Of a stretch of DNA of 64,000 nucleotides, positions 22,311 through 34,808 are shown piece by piece. The position numbers and the translations under genes were made by a program. Under the pieces are notes generated by a model. It saw only the letters and a program-made list of their open reading frames with translations, made no database searches and was not told the origin of the DNA. The stretch is taken from contig CAIIXF020000007.1 of assembly GCA_903813345.2 (NCBI GenBank), positions 4,345,730 to 4,409,729 of the forward strand, read 5' to 3'. The number at the start of each line of letters is the position of its first letter. Position 1 is the stretch's first letter. The DNA comes from Owenia fusiformis (Eukaryota > Annelida > Polychaeta > Sabellida > Oweniidae).

Positions 22311-24020
22311 TTTCTTTATTCGACTGCTGTACTTGATTCTTTATTTCAAACTACCATTATTAGCTCAAAGAATGTATGATTAAACCAATTATTTGATATG
22401 AAGCTACATGTATAAGCTATGGCCAGGACAGTTAATTGATATGATTCTCGCCACACTTTTAGTCAGTATAAATGCCATTTGGGCTAATATCTCATTAGAA
22501 CAGATTTTTATAGATTAATCTCCAAAATTGGGTTAATAGCATATGATACCAATCTTTAACTGGCCTGACATCTATAAATAGATCGATCAATTAATTCAAG
22601 TAATCGTGCATTATAATTAGAAGCTTCTTGGATTGACCCTAGCTCCAAAGCATTGGAAAGGGGGATTACCTCAACTAAAAGAAGACACGGATGAATTAGC
22701 AAATTGAATACTGGATTACTACTGTAATACTGCAATTGATAAGAATTTTTCATTAATTTGTTGATGGAAAGGTGAGCTTCTTTTGATCCAGGTAAACTGG
22801 TACAGTCCAGCTGAAGGTGTTAACTTTGGATTAAGTATTCCAAAGGATACCTTCTACAAAAGCTTGATTTCATTCACAATATCTGAACCAGATATATTTC
22901 TTTGATGCAATCTGAATATAAGTCATTTTACACCATCCTTCGAGATTGGTCCTTCACTGCTTTCATGCAGCTCATATAATGCCATGAATTACTCTTGGGC
23001 CAAAGATGCATAAACACATGACAGAACATTTGCTGTATATTAAAAGCTAACATTAATTTAACAGTTTTAAAAGTCTCATAAAGGCAATGACAGTTACATT
23101 GAGATTGTTAAGATTGCAGTTGTTCAATGCATACAGGTGTTCAACTAAGTAAATATACTCCAATAAAAAAATGGGTTCAACTTGAAAAATGAGATTTCAC
23201 CTTCCACATGGTCTTCAAAGCTACTAATAACACTGTTCACCGTACAAAATCAGATTAATTGAGGTAGTGCGGTAAAATGAATGAAAATCGATAATTCGTA
23301 AAGTGTTCTAGCGAATGAATTTTGGCAAACCCTATCATCCTTAATTTGCATGCTTTCCATATGCTGCCACAGATAATTGAATGACACTAAAGTGCAGTAG
23401 TACCAACCATGTTTAAAAATGATGATACGATACGACTATGCGGCTGGAGGCTACAGAACTGATGAGTTAAAATGGTAGTGTACTGACTGATGATGTCGGG
23501 GTAATTTCTGACCTGTCTGCACTGTGTTTTTAGAGGGCTGGATGTGATGTTATACACATTATCTTGCAATGACAACTGATCGGTTGGTACCAGTAGGTAA
23601 TCTTGATGAATATCACATAGGATACAATGTTTATTTCATAGAAACACCTTGTTTTCTGATACATTATTAATGTTGAGTATACACATTTTTAAAATATCAA
23701 GAATTTCCAACATATAAGGCATTTCAAGAAATGTGACGAATCTTTGATTCTGAAAATCTTAAAATTCAACAAAATGTCCCAAAACACAGGTTGACCGAAT
23801 TCTGCATGCTTCTCTTGCTTCTGAGGAGAATCAGGTCCAATTACTTAGTTTATAATTCAGCAAGCATTGATTGTACTTTACATGTACCTTCCCTTGGGTT
23901 GTACCAGTAATTGAATGATTAACAATTCAAAAGTCATCTTGCAAAACAATTTAGGATAAAACAATTGTCTCATCTTATCCAAACACACATCCTCTATAAA
24001 CAAAGGAAATGCAAACAAGG
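22311..24020. other. No gene recognised
   Basis: 1.7 kb of AT-rich sequence without tandem or inverted repeats that I can support. The short minus-strand frames (22556-22753, 23387-23575) have no domain or splice support. Confidence 0.55.
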
Positions 24021-24024
24021 CATT

Positions 24025-24510
24025 GACATACAAAATGTCACCACCTGGCATTTGTTACAGATGCCAACCGCTAAACCTCGCACACACACAGGTATTCACA
24101 AAAAGTTGGAGAGTATAACAATACATCACCACTTTTGGTAGAGTTAACAATACATCACCACTTTTGATAGAGTATAACAATACATCACCACTTTTGGTAG
24201 AGTATAACAATACATCACCACTTTTGATAGAGTATAACAATACATCACCACTTTTGGTAGAGTATAACAATACATCACCACTTTTGGTAGAGTATAACAA
24301 TATATCACCACTTTTGGTAGAGCATAACAATACATCACCACTTTTGGTAGAGTATAACAATACATCCACACTTTTGGTAGAGTTTAACAATACATCACCA
24401 CTTTTGGTAGAGTATAACAATACATCACCACTTTTGGTAGAGTATAACAATACATCACCACGTTTGGTAGAGTATAACAATACATCACCACTTTTGGTGA
24501 TGACATAAAA
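24025..24510 (+). mobile_element. Family D MITE expanded by an internal minisatellite
   Basis: The left end CAAAATGTCACCACCTGGCA, then TTTGTTACAGATGCC, matches the family D starts at 9374, 51299 and 52480. The right end CTTTTGGTGATGACATAAAA matches its 3' end. Between them the GAGTATAACAATACATCACC segment near the 3' end, single in other copies, has been amplified about 13-fold. Confidence 0.7.
24108..24497. repeat. 30-bp minisatellite, 13 copies
   Basis: The unit is AGTATAACAATACATCACCA plus CTTTTGGTAG, period exactly 30, with few substitutions (TGATAG for TGGTAG, TATATC for TACATC, GTTTAAC, one CATCC for CATCA). Because 30 is a multiple of three and the unit lacks stops in several frames, long 10-residue-periodic open frames appear on both strands (for example 24055-24528 minus and 24164-24508 plus). 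These are products of the repeat, not genes. Confidence 0.95.
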
Positions 24511-24620
24511 ATAGAATGGGTAAAACACTTTACTAACTTAATATAAAGTGCATTAACATTTTGAAACTCAGACAATAGAGCATTATTGACAACAGTCTCA
24601 GTCTCAACAGTTATTCACCT

Positions 24621-24662
24621 TCAAAATGACATCACAAAATGTCAAAATGACATCACAAAATG
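24621..24662. repeat. 21-bp tandem duplication
   Basis: TCAAAATGACATCACAAAAT plus G occurs twice head to tail. Confidence 0.9.
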
Positions 24663-25624
24663 TTGTAAACAACTAAATTACATAAGAATTGACAATGAGG
24701 CAATTTTATGAAATTTTATCTCATCAAATTATTGAATTGTCACTAAATGTATTTGTTGCGGACATGTCTCTGATCTCCTCAATAAAATGTCTATTTGCAA
24801 TTTTATATCTGCATCCTTTGCTTTGCTTTGTAAATCTTACTCTGTCTTCACATATTCATGCTTATTTCCTGATCTTCCACTGTAAAAGGACCAGTACCAT
24901 TAAGAGTGCAAAATGTTGAAGAAATTATTGAGGATTTAAGATTAGGTTTTTCCAGATACTCTTAAAAACAGAAGGATCATCATTAAGAATTATGAGATTT
25001 TTTTAGAAAAAAAAGGTATGACGTGCATAACATGGAATGATGAGGACAAAAAAATTGATTGAGATTATTTTTGCTACCCTCAACTTGTCCCTATTGAATG
25101 ACAAGAGCTCAAAACAATAATAAAATCTCTAGATCAATCTGAGAATTCTCTAATAATTAGCATTTTCTGCAAGAGTGATGCACCAAATCTTTCAAGAATC
25201 TTTTTAACATAAAAAAAATCTTTCTTCTTGCATTTTATTTTCTACATATTGTCCATCTTCTACTTGATTTAGCATTTCAAATGATCACGCCTGCCATAAA
25301 ATTTCCTCTGGCCGGAATGAAGAGTTGATGGTCTTTGCGTCGATGGGTCAATATATCAAAGGCTATTAATCAAAAGTAATACCACCATCCATCAATGATA
25401 CATCTAAATTGATTTTAATACCTAATTGAAAGTTTCAGCGATTCTATAATCTAGCCCCAGTTGTATGTCATAAATCAAACATTAATTTTCCTCTACCAAT
25501 TTTCTTCTCATCAAAATGTTGAAATTATCTGGTCCCTACTCTTTATTTTAATTTAATGCTCCATTATTCTGGAATCATAGTGAAATTACATCTTTAATTC
25601 AAATTTTACTAAAAGTTAAATCAG
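24663..25624. other. No gene recognised
   Basis: AT-rich. The 76-codon frame at 24689-24919 is hydrophobic, as expected of T-rich sequence, with no other support. Confidence 0.55.
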
Positions 25625-25812
25625 TACAGAAAAATCTGACTAATCAAAATGCCATTGGGACCAGCCGAAAGTGTTCAGATTGGCAAGTATTCACATTTTG
25701 AGGTTTCTTAACACTATAGCAAATAAAAAAATAAAAAAGATGGAACAAAAAATGTTCATATCAAGGTGTTCAGATAAGAGAAGTGATCGGATATATGAGG
25801 TATATAAAAATG
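25625..25812. mobile_element. Family E MITE, diverged copy
   Basis: TACAGAAAAATCTGACTAAT, then GCCATTGGGACCAGCCGAAA, GTGTTCAGATTGGCAAGTAT and AAGGTGTTCAGATAAGAGAA follow the order of the 60588-61085 copy. The right end is degraded. Confidence 0.6.
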
Positions 25813-27317
25813 GAAGATCAAAATTTTATTCATGTTTTTTACCTCCATGCTTTGAAATGGATATGACCAGATAATATATTGGTTATTCATTATTTTGCAC
25901 TGAGCCCAATAAAATGAGACACCACAAACATGTTTCCTTGAAACCACGAAGTCCCCTCGGGGAGAGCATTGATTTCTCCAAAGAACAATAGGCATTCTTG
26001 TAATATAAAACACTAAAGCGCTCAACTTTCTTCTTTGTCCATATGTAATAACTCTATGAAGTAGATGGCATACCTGGACTAATTAGTTCTTGTAGGTAAT
26101 AACAGTATCTGACAGGTGAGGCGAGTATACCTGTGTTCAAAAAGAAATTTTATGTTCTTTTCTATATTACTCATTTTCCATTTAAAATCTGAACTGCCTG
26201 ATTTCCTAGTAGTTCTATATATTAGTGTGTTGGCCACATGGGTGATTACTTTATTCATTGCTAATTCTCACTAGATCATTTTTTATTTCCAATTTAGTAG
26301 TTGTGATATTTTGATCATGGGTGGGTGATAATGGTGTAAATAAGAACTATTTCATTTTACTGGGTAGAGTCTTGCTTCTAGTCTTGATGTGCATTGTAAC
26401 ACTACCTACGCACTCCGATTAATAAGAGACACTGAACTAAATGTATATGACAATAATTTGATTTTCTGAGATCCTCATCTTCTAATTTGCTAAGCTAAGA
26501 CACCCAGTAGTACAATATAACATCCAGTGTAATTTTCTCAACCAAAAAATAATAGCTTTTGATATTTTCTTTTTTAAATTAGATTAAAAGTCTCATCTTG
26601 ATAATCCATGACATGCTATTTTCTTCCCAGACATGAGACATGTTTCTTTTGAAATTGAAAGATGTTATGAGTATCAGAATAAAAAACTCATCTCTCCTTA
26701 TTTTTTAGACATAACAGACAACCGACAAGTTGATATCATGATATCGCACTCATAATTGAAAGTAAATTAGGTTTATTGAAATCATTTATTTCATTATGAA
26801 AATGTTATATTATGGCATAATAGTTAATCTAGTTTTGTCGATTAAAAGCCAATAAAGCATTCTATTCCTAAGTTTAATCACAGTAGCTCAAACAAAAAGG
26901 GTACACAAAGAGTATCGCATGAGTAGCATGATCATTGATTTTCACGACACAATCAATAGCACGTCCTTATAATACTCATGATACTGAATACTCATTGACG
27001 GGTAAGAATGAGCTGCTCAAGGGCAATCAAAGAGGAAGTAAACAGTGCTCGTGGTCAGACCAATCCATCACATGTAATGTTACCATGAACCCGATTTCAA
27101 CATGTACGACTCACAATCAGTCCATTGAGAATAACATAAAACCAGATTTTTTTATATCATGAATGTACATTGTGGTACAAACTAAATTCACAGAAAACAC
27201 GACACTGGTTTTTAAAAATAATCTAAATTAAGCAACGCAAAAAACACTGTTTTGTCATTCTTTCTTATGGTTTGATTTCACTTCCTTAAAAGTGAGCTTC
27301 ATTTACAACAAATATAA
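25813..27317. other. No gene recognised
   Basis: 1.5 kb of AT-rich sequence. Short frames on both strands (25756-26025, 26935-27162) overlap repeats or lack any signal. No repeat structure found. Confidence 0.55.
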
Positions 27318-27433
27318 TTGTCAACTGGAACACCTCTGTCAAAAGGATATCTTTATAACTGATAAACTTTCCTAAGAGTTGTGACACTTTTTAAAGAAAT
27401 CAAGTGTGTTCCATTTACACAGGTTTTACTGTA
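27318..27433 (-). mobile_element. Family E MITE, right end intact
   Basis: The right end is GTGTGTTCCATTTACACAGG then TTTTACTGTA. A GGAACACCTCTGTCAAAAGG block marks the left part, but its CAGTA end is not recognisable. Confidence 0.55.
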
Positions 27434-27744
27434 GTTGGTTCTGGGTCTGTGCTTTTAATACTATTTTGTTAAATAATTTTGACCCCATCCATGACTTGTT
27501 TCACTTGGTTGACTAGGAAGATAAATTTTAGTCAAAGGGAGTTATAATGAAAAATAGCAATGCAAATGTCAAACAGTTCATAATGGATACTCTAAAAAAT
27601 TATTTCAGTTCATTACATGGTTCTCAGAGCCCTGTAGATTGCACATATATCAAATCTAAATCAGTGACAACTCAAATTCCATCTCAGCATCAGACGTTGA
27701 GAAAATATCATGGCGGTCATTTTTCAAAAAGAAAATAGAGCAAC

Positions 27745-27870
27745 AAATGGGCAATTCAGAAAGGAATAAATGAAACAGGCGTAAAGCCAATACTCTATAT
27801 TGTATAGACATGCCAAAAAAGAAGGTCAATTATTCAAATTTTAAAGAAAACAAATGGAATATGTGTGACA
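27745..27870 (+). repeat. Family A, forward copy
   Basis: AAAGGAATAAATGAAACAGG, AATACTCTATATTGTATAGA, CATGCCAAAAAAGAAGGTCA and ATTATTCAAATTTTAAAGAA. Confidence 0.75.
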
Positions 27871-28539
27871 AGATAGAAAATCAAAGCTGGGGACTTTACA
27901 TTCAAGCTCTGACATAGACCATAATGACTTAGGGGAATTTCAAGGATGAGAAAATATGATTGAGTCAAAGAAAATATGAATATTTCCCTGCCCTTAGATG
28001 TCATACATTTTCTCTTCATTTAACATGATGCTGGTATGGTAACCAGTAGATAATCACTTCTAGGCCAATCTACTTACTTATGAGGAAGGTGTGGCCAAAA
28101 ATGATATGACAGTAAGTAAACTCAATTTAGACATACAATAGAGAAAATATTTTGGTCAGCAGCTACTCCTTTAAATCTACTATCAGGCACATGTATAAGA
28201 CAGAGTGAAGCATAATCAGAGTTAGAGAGGATCTAAGATCTTATTTCCACCTTCAATTGTCACATGTATAATGTCCCTATCAGTCACAGTCTTCACAAGG
28301 GACTGGACACGGCATTCTTTAAATGCATGCAATATGAAGAGTCTTAGATCATTTTCATTTCAATAGTTAATTCATCATGATAAACCATGTCATCTCATTT
28401 CCTTTTCAGTATTGAGATGCAGATTTGGTAAGCATCAGAATGTAGAAAATTACAAATTCTACCTTTACAAGTCGGAAACCGTCAAGAGAATCAATACACA
28501 CCAGGGTCTAAATCCTCTCTTTAATCAAATCTACTCTTC

Positions 28540-28690
28540 TGATTTTTTCTCTAAAATCTGAATGAACTACTTTATTTTTTGGCATTTCAATACAATTCAG
28601 AGTTTCAACTTCATGCCTTTTTACTTCATTTACTAAAAATTCCCCTCCTTTATATTTTATTATCCATTTCAAAGTACAACCTCAATAAAT
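28540..28690 (-). repeat. Family A, reverse copy
   Basis: TTTTCTCTAAAATCTGAATG, GGCATTTCAATACAATTCAG, AGTTTCAACTTCATGCCTTT and TTACTTCATTTACTAAAAAT, in reverse-complement order. Confidence 0.7.
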
Positions 28691-28799
28691 ATTTCTCTCA
28701 ACTTGAAGTAACATGAAAGGAAATACAAAATGGAAATACAACAATATATCTTCTCATTCATTTGGAAATCTCTTCACGTTCCATTCCAGTTGCAATATT

Positions 28800-29060
28800 T
28801 TGTCCCTACTCTCTAATCTAGGGGACAATGTAACAATTTCAATAGGTGTAGAGCTCATTTGTTAGCTACGTGATTGTCATTTAATTGTATAGCCAATAAT
28901 TGCGCTACGAAAAAATAGTTTAATCCTCGAAGCTTACATGATTTAGGCTGCAAATTAAAAGGTCACAATTTCGATTGGTTATAAGTTATTGCCCATTCTC
29001 ACTATCGTTTCTGTTTTCATTAACTCTTAGACTCCAGTCAGCTAATTATCAATGTTTTTA
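28800..29060. other. Possible conserved or regulatory stretch (speculative)
   Basis: A repeat-free segment with somewhat higher complexity and clustered words resembling transcription factor sites: CATTTAATTG, GCCAATAATTGCG, GTTTAATCC, AAGGTCA and GATTGG. No ORF. The call rests on motif density alone. Confidence 0.2.
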
Positions 29061-29220
29061 AGAATTGAGGATTCCAGTATATACATGTGGTATGTCCCGG
29101 AAACAGGAGCTCAATTATCATATCAACCTAGATCTTTAGCAATTGTTTACTATTATGAACATATCTGAGAAAGTTTGAGCTCTCAAATAGGACTTTTTTT
29201 ATTTTTTTGTTATCAGTATC

Positions 29221-31086
29221 ATTAACCTGTTTGCATGATATAGATGTGATTAATACATTTATCTTTAACATGTTTGTTATTAACCTGTTTATACCATAGA
29301 CATGTCATCAACATGTTTGTATCATAGACATGTCATTCACATGTTTACATCAGAGACATATCATTAGCATGTTTGCATCATAGAGATGTCATTCACATGT
29401 TTGTATCATAGACATGTCATTCACAAGTTTGTATGATAGAGATGTCATTCACATGTTTGTATCAAAGACATGTCATTCACATGTTTGTATCATACATATG
29501 TCATTAGCATGTTTGTATCATAGACATGTCATTAACATGTTTGAATCATACATATGTCATTAGCATGTTTGTATCATAGACATGTCATTAACATGTTTGT
29601 ATCATACATATGTCATTAGCATGTTTGTATCATAGACATGTCATTCACATGTTTGTATCATACATATGTCATTAGCATGTTTGTATCATAGACATGTCAT
29701 TCACATGTTTGTATCATAGAGATGTCATTCACATGTTTGTATCATAGAGATGTCATTCACATGTTTGTATGATAGACATGTCATTAACGTGTTTGAATCA
29801 TAGACATGTCATTAACATGTTTGTATCATACATATGTCATTAGCATGTTTGTATCATAGACATGTCATTAACATGTTTGTATCATACATATGTCATTCAC
29901 ATGTTTGTATCATAGAGATGTCATTCACATGTTTGTATGATAGACATGTCATTAACCTGTTTGAATCATAGACATGTCATTAACATGTTTGTATCATAGA
30001 GATGTCATTAACATGTTTGTATCATACATATGTCATTAGCATGTTTGTATCATAGACATGTCATTAACATGTTTGTATCATACATATGTCATTAGCATGT
30101 TTGTATCATAGACATGTCATTCACATGTTTGTATCATAGAGATGTCATTAGCATGTTTGTATCATAGACATGTCATTCACATGTTTGTATCATACATATG
30201 TCATTAGCATGTTTGTATCATAGACATGTCATTCACATGTTTGTATCATAGAGATGTCATTCACATGTTTGTATCATACATATGTCATTAGCATGTTTGT
30301 ATCATAGACATGTCATTAGCATGTTTGTATCATACATATGTCATTAGCATGTTTGTATCATAGACATGTCATTCACTTGTTTGTATCATACATATGTCAT
30401 TAGCATGTTTGTATCATAGACATGTCATTAACCTGTTTGTATCATAGAGATGTCATTCACATGTTTGTATCATAGACATGTCATTCACATGTTTGTATCA
30501 TACACATATCATTCACATGTTTGTATGATAGAGATGTCATTCAGATGTTTGCATCATAGAGATGTCATTAACATGTTTGTATCATAGACATGTCATTAGC
30601 ATGTTTGTATGATAGAGATGTCATTAACATGTTTGTATCATAGAGATGTCATTAACCTGTTTGTATGATAGACATGTCATTCACATGTTTGCATCATAGA
30701 GATGTCATTAACATGTTTGTATCATAGAGATGTCATTCACATGTTTGTATGATAGACATGTCATTCACATGTTTGTATGATAGACATGTCATTAACCTGT
30801 TTGTATCATAGACATGTCATTAACCTGTTTGTATGATAGACATGCCATTAACATCTTTGTATTATAAATATGTCAATGACTTGTTTGCATGATGGACATT
30901 TCATTAACATGTTTGTATCATAGACATGTCATTTACATTATTGTATTTTAGTAATGTCATTAACATGTTTAAGTCATAAGCATGCTATTAACCTGTTTAT
31001 TTGATAAACATGTCATTAAAAAATTTGTATGATAAACATGTTGTTGACCTGTTTATAACATGGACATGTCATTAACATGTTTATAA
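29221..31086. repeat. 28-bp minisatellite, about 65 copies, with higher-order structure
   Basis: The unit is ATGTTTGTATCATAGACATG plus TCATTCAC. Edge copies (29221-29300 and 30840-31086) are diverged and the core is more uniform. Core variants alternate: CATACATATGTCATTAGC is usually followed by CATAGACATGTCATTAAC or TTCAC, giving a recurring 56-bp dimer. A third variant is CATAGAGATGTCATTCAC. Every unit contains short dyads (ACATGT, GACATGTC). Non-coding. Confidence 0.95.
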
Positions 31087-31234
31087 TATCTATGATTGAT
31101 TTAATGCAGCTGCAATATAACTGGCTCCATTTAGATTGATAACCTATGCATTGTTATGCTGGAAATCATGCAAAGTTACCAGGAATAATCTAATGAACTG
31201 ACTGACACAGATCCACTTTCATGTCTGTGTTGTT

Positions 31235-31325
31235 TTAAGATGAAAGAGTTCAATTAGCAAGGAGTAAAGCATGACGACAACACTCTATATTGTATAGAGA
31301 TGCAAGAAAATCAGATTGTTCATGC
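31235..31325 (+). repeat. Family A, forward copy (truncated by minisatellite)
   Basis: AGTTCAATTAGCAAGGAGTA, ACACTCTATATTGTATAGAG and ATGCAAGAAAATCAGATTGT. The expected TTCATTCAAATTTTAGAG part is replaced by the 35-bp tandem array that starts at 31329. Confidence 0.75.
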
Positions 31326-31328
31326 ACA

Positions 31329-31575
31329 GTGCACCAATCAAAGGTTTCCGTGAGGCACCCTCAAAGCACCATTCAAAGGTTTCCGTGAGACACCCACAAT
31401 GCACCATTCAAAGGTTTCCGTGAGGCACCCTCAAAGCACCATTCAAAGGTTTCCGTGAGACATCAACAATTCACAATTCAAAGGCTTCTGTGAGGCACCC
31501 ACAATGCATCATTCAAAATTTTCTTAGAGGTACAGACAATGCACCATTCATAGGTTTCTGTGAGACACTCACACA
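31329..31575. repeat. 35-bp minisatellite, about 7 copies
   Basis: The unit is GCACCATTCAAAGGTTTCCG plus TGAGGCACCCTCAAA, with an alternating TGAGACACCCACAAT variant, so adjacent copies pair as a 70-bp dimer. Copies decay towards the 3' end (AAGGCTTCTG, AAATTTTCTTAGAGG). Confidence 0.9.
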
Positions 31576-31859
31576 AACCGGTGAATGGTACATAATGTGA
31601 CATAAATAAACGTATGACTGGTTCATTGATGACCATGTGACCATCTTAGACATGAGTATTCTTAGGGATATTTAGGTCCCTTTTCATCTTCATACCCTAT
31701 TATATCAAATGGTTCCATGAAGCACTCCAGTTGGTATCATCATTTGGTACCTCGGCAAGAAATTTTTACTGATAGGGCATATAAATCTTCCCTTGTCTAC
31801 TATTTTATCAAACAGCATTTGAGGAAAAGGAGGCAAAAATTTGAGGAAAAGGAGGACAA

Positions 31860-32191
31860 AAATTTGGGGCTTAATTGAAGGACTTAATGTCAGGACTTGA
31901 TGAAAGGCCTTGATGTCAAGACTTGATGAAAGGACTTGATGTCAAGACTTGATGACAGGACTTGATGTCAGGACTTGATACCAGGACTTGATGAAAGGAC
32001 TTGATAACAGAACTTGATGACAGGACTTGATAACAGAACTTGATGTCAGGACTTGATACCAGGAGTTGATGTCAGAACTTGATGAAAGGACTTGATGAGA
32101 GGACTTGATATCAGGACGTGATGTCACAACTTGATGTCAGGACTTAATGTCAGAGCTTGATGAAAGGACTTGATGACAGAACTTGTTGTGA
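31860..32191. repeat. 13-bp minisatellite, about 25 copies
   Basis: The unit is GGACTTGATGTCA with variants AGACTTGATGAAA, GAACTTGATGACA and GGACTTGATACCA. The minus-strand 61-codon frame at 31942-32127 is a readout of this array. Confidence 0.9.
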
Positions 32192-32529
32192 GGGATTTAT
32201 GCAAGACCATAGTAACCTTACAATGTTGTATTAAACTGACAATACTAAACAGGATCTATCAAACATAAAAGGCAATTCTTTAATTTTCTAACATTTAAAC
32301 CCCTGTCAGTATAGAAACACTCTGTCTATCGTAAATTAGACTTAAAACTTTACAGCCGAAAATCCGCCATCATCGCGTCATCTTGATACTCTTGGTGTAT
32401 TATCAAGATTCAATTTTATTCAAGTAGCTCCAAAAGCAGCTGTACATAACAGACAAAATGCCTGATACATCGCAGAATTGATTACCTATTAGCATTCAAA
32501 AATAAATGAATTTATTTCTCTGTCTATGA

Positions 32530-32712
32530 AAGTGGCAATGGTTTAAAATGTGAAACTAAGTACACCCAGAGTGGAATTGGCAAGAAATAAATATAATAGG
32601 CATGGAGTAGACACTCAACATTATATAGAAATGCAAGAAAATCAGACACTTCATTCAAATTTTTAAGAGAAATGGCATAAAATCAATGTTAGCAGACGAC
32701 CATTTTAGGAAT
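32530..32712 (+). repeat. Family A, forward copy
   Basis: A clear copy: GAGTGGAATTGGCAAGAAAT, ATAATAGGCATGGAGTAGAC, ACTCAACATTATATAGAAAT, GCAAGAAAATCAGACACTTC, ATTCAAATTTTTAAGAGAAA and TAGCAGACGACCATTTTAGG. Confidence 0.85.
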
Positions 32713-34086
32713 AGGTTGTCTCTCTGTTTAGCAAGACACATTCATAAGACTCTCTTTAATTTTGGTTCCAGATTTGATTGCTTATCGGAATATTAAGGCT
32801 GATTAACCCAAGCCTGTACCTCAATAACAAATCAAGCTAAACCCCCTCATGTTGAAATTCGTCGCATGTTTTGGACATTTACTGGGATTTGATTGAGAGA
32901 ATCTTCTAGAATTAACCATGATCCATCTGTACTCACCCATGGTTGAAATACAGTCATGGCAACGATTGTTATAAATTGTGAAATAAATGAATGGAAGAAA
33001 GCAGACACTAGTAGGAATATTTACCATACTGAAGGAATGGTCAACAAAAATAAAAATTCCTTCAGTTTGTTCATTTTATTGCAGATATAAATAAAAACTA
33101 ATTTCACTGTTCTATTTTGTGACCGCAATCTTGGTGAAAGAAATGACATTATCAAATCAAATAAATCTAGCTTAACAAAATATGCATATTTTAAGGGTCA
33201 CCTCTAGTAGGTCTGTTTTTGACATGGCTAATGGGGTAATGCCACAATCTTTGTAAGTGGAGTAATAGCCTTTTGTGATATATGCAATATAGTTTACCTT
33301 TCAATGTAATATGCTCCTCATGTCTCCAAATACAACTGAATAGAAGATATAACAAGAAATAAAAATAACAATATGTAAAAAAAAACTGTACTCTTAACCA
33401 TGAAAAAATTAAAATTTGATACTTTTTTCTTTTTATTTAAATTTTAGGAAACAGTGGAGGAAAATATCAAGATAAGTGAGAACATTTTACATTTTACAGG
33501 TAAATCTAAAAATATTTTTTCAATATCTAACATCCCTCACTTTTTACAAATTTAGTTCTGAAAGGACTCACATAGAGTCAAGCCAGGGTGCAACTAAAAG
33601 GAACGAGTATCCTATTATGTCTGACTTTGATCGGAATAAATCTCAATTTTATTTCATCATGCTATGTGCCAACGGTTGAATAACTGAATTTGAACAAGCA
33701 TAATCAATTTTACTTGTGCAATATTACATCCGAGTTGCCAAAATATAATTAGTGTCATTCGTTAAGTTCTGAAATATGGAACATTATTGAAATATTCCAT
33801 CTTTTGTCTGATGACTGGCAAGCTTGAATGTTGTAGATTTTCAAATTGTAGATAGTCACATTCTGTCTACGATATGATTGTCTCATTGTAAACTGCCTAA
33901 TTGTAGATTGACTTATTTTCAATTGTATTTGGTTAATTGCTCTAGCTACCAATTGTCTCATTGTAAACTGTTCTATTGTCAACTGTCTATTTAATTATGT
34001 CACTGTTGTCATCACTGTTTATTCTAAAATGGTGAAATATCACATTCTTAGATTAACATACACGAATAATATAGTCTAATATAGCC
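32713..34086. other. No gene recognised; partial family A and short degenerate repeats
   Basis: 33045-33120 resembles a reverse family A piece (TTCCTTCAGTTTGTTCATTT, CACTGTTCTATTTTGTGACC). Between about 33860 and 34000 TTGTCTCATTGTAAACTG occurs twice, among related ATTGTAGATTGAC words. Confidence 0.45.
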
Positions 34087-34194
34087 AGGCTCATAGCCAG
34101 GGGGTTCGGGTGGTTTGCAAAATTAACAATTGTGAACCCCACCTGGAAATTTTTAGAAAGTGAACCCCCCTTGGCAAATCCTGGCTATGGGCCT
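34087..34194. mobile_element. 108-bp palindromic MITE (AGCCAGGGGGTTC type)
   Basis: Inverted ends are AGGCTCATAGCCAGGGGGTT and, on the minus strand, AGGCCCATAGCCAGGATTTG. A second inverted block is GGTTCGGGTGG facing TGAACCCCCCTTG. If the ends are CAGGC...CCTG, ATAGC flanks both sides. Non-coding and hAT-like in appearance, but the class is a guess. Confidence 0.6.
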
Positions 34195-34808
34195 GATAGC
34201 TCTATATTAGAAAGCTTATATAGCTGGTCAAATAGCAACGGATGTTATAATATAGTTCTACTAGAAAGCCGAGATGACCATGGACTCCCATGATAACCTC
34301 ATAATATGGAATCACAGAATGAACTCAACCCTACTCAACTGCAAGTAAAGATTTGTGATAGTATCAAAAAGTATCAATAAGCGAAAATGACCAAATAACT
34401 GATGTGCATTACATAAGCAGTCTAACACCGTAAAATGTTGTAAAGTACGCTAAGGATAAGAGTTATTGGTAATTGCGAAGAAAAGACCTGTTATCTCGAC
34501 TAAGCATATTGAACCGTAAAGCAGAAACAGTCTAAGATTCTGATTTAAGGGCTGCTGCAGTGATTCTCCTTCATAATGGTAGCTCCTTCTCTGATATATG
34601 GGACCTGCTAATGCTACCATTGCATGTAATTATCGTATGAGCACTATTTAAATGTCTTTAAGCTCATGCTTATTCCACACCATATCTCCCAAGATTTGGA
34701 ATGAATGATTAGATTTCTGGGTATTTAATGTTTGTTAAAATAACTGCATTTTAGAATGGGAGATTAGTAGACTGTAACCCATTCTGTAGAAGTGCTCTAG
34801 AAATGCAA

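Noticed and set aside
24055-24528. 157-codon minus-strand frame with a 10-residue repeat (and the 114-codon plus-strand frame)
   Set aside because: Both are direct translations of the 30-bp minisatellite, open on both strands at once because the unit is a multiple of three. No start context or flanking exon.
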